A stretch of 5,745 bases of DNA from an uncultured bacterium (lineage in GTDB: Bacteria; Planctomycetota; Phycisphaerae; Phycisphaerales; SM1A02). The translations under genes were made by a program, and so were the position numbers. Position 1 is the stretch's first letter, and every line of letters begins with the position of its first letter. The DNA lies in contig CAIPQY010000371.1 in assembly GCA_903867275.1 (NCBI GenBank), forward strand, positions 1 to 5,745, read 5' to 3'. Below the pieces are notes generated by a model. That model saw only the letters and a program-made list of their open reading frames with translations, searched no databases and was not told the origin of the DNA. Positions 5,064 through 5,745 of this stretch are shown here, in pieces.

Positions 5064-5531
5064 TCAGCAGCAACCCGGGCCGCAGCAACCCGGTTTCGCG
5101 GCAGCCGTGGCAGCCACCGGCACGCCGCATCGATCGGGCGCCAGGCATTCCGTGTGCTTCAGGCCCAGTCGGAAAAGCACCAGACCCTCCTGCCGCTCGG
5201 CGCCGATCAGCGGGTACTGCGAGATCACGCCGCGCTCGTATTCCACTTCCACCTCCAGGTCATCGTCACCCAGCAGGTCCTGCGCCATGTGCACGATGCC
5301 AGCCAGCTTGCCGGTTGCCAACCGATGCTCGCGATCATCCGCCACCCACACCTGCAGCATGCAGGCGCTGCGCGTGCGACGCGTGCCGCCGCAGTCGATG
5401 AAGCGCCTGTCCACGCGCGCCACCTCGGTCACGTGGAAGTGCGCGGGCACCAGCGTGCCGTCCGGAAGCACGAAGCGCAGCTGCGCATCGGGTCGTTCAG
5501 CGAGCCATCGGTTGAGTTCAGATCGTCGCAT
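5064..5531 (-). CDS. DUF6428 family protein with Cys-rich C-terminal tail
   Basis: This 155-residue protein shows the features I know from DUF6428: PAHFHVTEV (29-37), FIDCGG (44-49), a QVWVAD segment (60-65), CLAPDRCGVP (129-138) and a terminal double Cys pair. The family has no established function. From memory it often lies next to arsenic-resistance genes, mostly in Bacteroidota. Cysteines C47, C57, C129, C135 and the tail PGCCGPGCC (147-155) suggest thiol-based metal or metalloid binding, which is inference. The tail looks like a 15-base tandem duplication coding PGCC twice. ATG 5531 is chosen because AAGGGA lies 8 bases upstream and the protein begins at the usual N-terminal helix. An unrecognised gene ends 48 bases upstream on the same strand, so the two may share a transcript. 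Confidence 0.87.
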   Translation of the reverse strand: MRRSELNRWLAERPDAQLRFVLPDGTLVPAHFHVTEVARVDRRFIDCGGTRRTRSACMLQVWVADDREHRLATGKLAGIVHMAQDLLGDDDLEVEVEYERGVISQYPLIGAERQEGLVLFRLGLKHTECLAPDRCGVPVAATAAAKPGCCGPGCC

Positions 5532-5539
5532 CGAGGCAT

Positions 5540-5545
5540 TCCCTT
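5540..5545 (-). promoter_or_regulatory. Ribosome binding site of the DUF6428 gene
   Basis: AAGGGA on the minus strand, 8 bases before the ATG at 5531. Confidence 0.6.
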
Positions 5546-5552
5546 CTGCATT

Positions 5553-5570
5553 GCCCGCACGCGTGCGGGC
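5553..5570. repeat. Perfect 18-bp palindrome upstream of the DUF6428 gene
   Basis: GCCCGCACG followed by its exact reverse complement CGTGCGGGC. It lies in the 48-base gap between two minus-strand genes, 8 bases before the DUF6428 ribosome site. With no T-run after it, a dimeric-regulator operator is as likely as a hairpin in the transcript. No regulator is visible in the window. Confidence 0.75.
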
Positions 5571-5579
5571 GATTGATCA

Positions 5580-5745
5580 TCACCACTCACCCACCATGCG
5601 CTCATGCGGCGGTGCGCCGCGATCGGGCCTGCCGGGCTGCGCATCCCACTGCGTGCGCACGAAGTCGTTCGCCGGAACGCCCTCGATGTCGAAGCGTGCG
5701 CCGCGCGACAGCAGCTGGTCCACCTGACGCCGGCCGATCTCCACC
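5580..5745 (-). CDS. C-terminal end of an unrecognised protein (runs off window)
   Basis: The last 54 codons of a minus-strand gene whose start lies beyond the right edge. The fragment begins VEIGRRQVDQLLSRGARFD and ends ERMVGEW before a TGA. The first ~35 residues look like a folded domain end (helix, then a hydrophobic turn with GVPANDFV), followed by a Pro/Arg-rich tail. G/C-rich third positions support this frame. I cannot assign a family. Position suggests co-transcription with the DUF6428 gene, and a role in metalloid handling would be a guess from that neighbour only. Confidence 0.65.
   Translation of the reverse strand, partial: VEIGRRQVDQLLSRGARFDIEGVPANDFVRTQWDAQPGRPDRGAPPHERMVGEW

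Noticed and set aside
1..5745. Search for CRISPR arrays, insertion sequences, integrase or attachment sites at the tRNA 3' ends
   Set aside because: No regularly spaced repeats, transposase motifs or duplicated tRNA 3' ends were seen. The only repeat between the tRNAs is their shared D-arm segment.

Overview
This is a compact, high-GC bacterial chromosome segment with no sign of mobile DNA, CRISPR or rRNA. Both tRNA genes lack an encoded CCA end. The protein set is ATP-type PEP carboxykinase, a threonine dehydratase-like enzyme, a nitrilase-family amidase, a stand-alone GspE-N-like domain and a DUF6428 protein. That would suit a member of the Planctomycetota, possibly Phycisphaerae, but this is an impression from composition and gene content. 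The sequence does not prove it.

Layout, left to right. (1) Positions 1-1908, minus strand: an apparent two-gene operon. pckA (ATP-dependent PEP carboxykinase, complete) is followed after 10 bases by the N-terminal third of a PLP-dependent threonine/serine dehydratase that runs off the window. (2) Positions 1909-2036: a divergent control region holding the pckA promoter, with a G-quadruplex-capable G-run on its coding strand, and a good sigma70-type promoter for tRNA-His. (3) Positions 2036-3622, plus strand: tRNA-His(GTG), a nitrilase-superfamily omega-amidase-like gene starting 6 bases after the tRNA, an unrecognised 197-residue ORF with its own likely promoter, and tRNA-Phe(GAA). The ORF's stop codon is made from bases 8-10 of the tRNA, and the tRNA's likely promoter lies inside the ORF. 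(4) Positions 3721-5062: a small minus-strand gene for a GspE N-domain-like protein, divergent from a plus-strand gene for a protein with a possible degenerate PD-(D/E)XK nuclease fold. (5) Positions 5064-5745, minus strand: a DUF6428 protein with a Cys-rich tail, preceded by the C-terminal end of an unrecognised protein. A perfect 18-bp palindrome lies between them.

How the genes work together. pckA and the dehydratase link amino-acid and C4-acid carbon to PEP and gluconeogenesis. The amidase is probably a metabolite-repair or glutamine-transamination enzyme that shares a transcript with tRNA-His. DUF6428 proteins are often found beside arsenic-resistance genes, so the right edge may be the end of such a cluster. 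I found no clear new multi-gene system. The most unusual features are the tight tRNA/mRNA overlaps and the G-rich pckA promoter.
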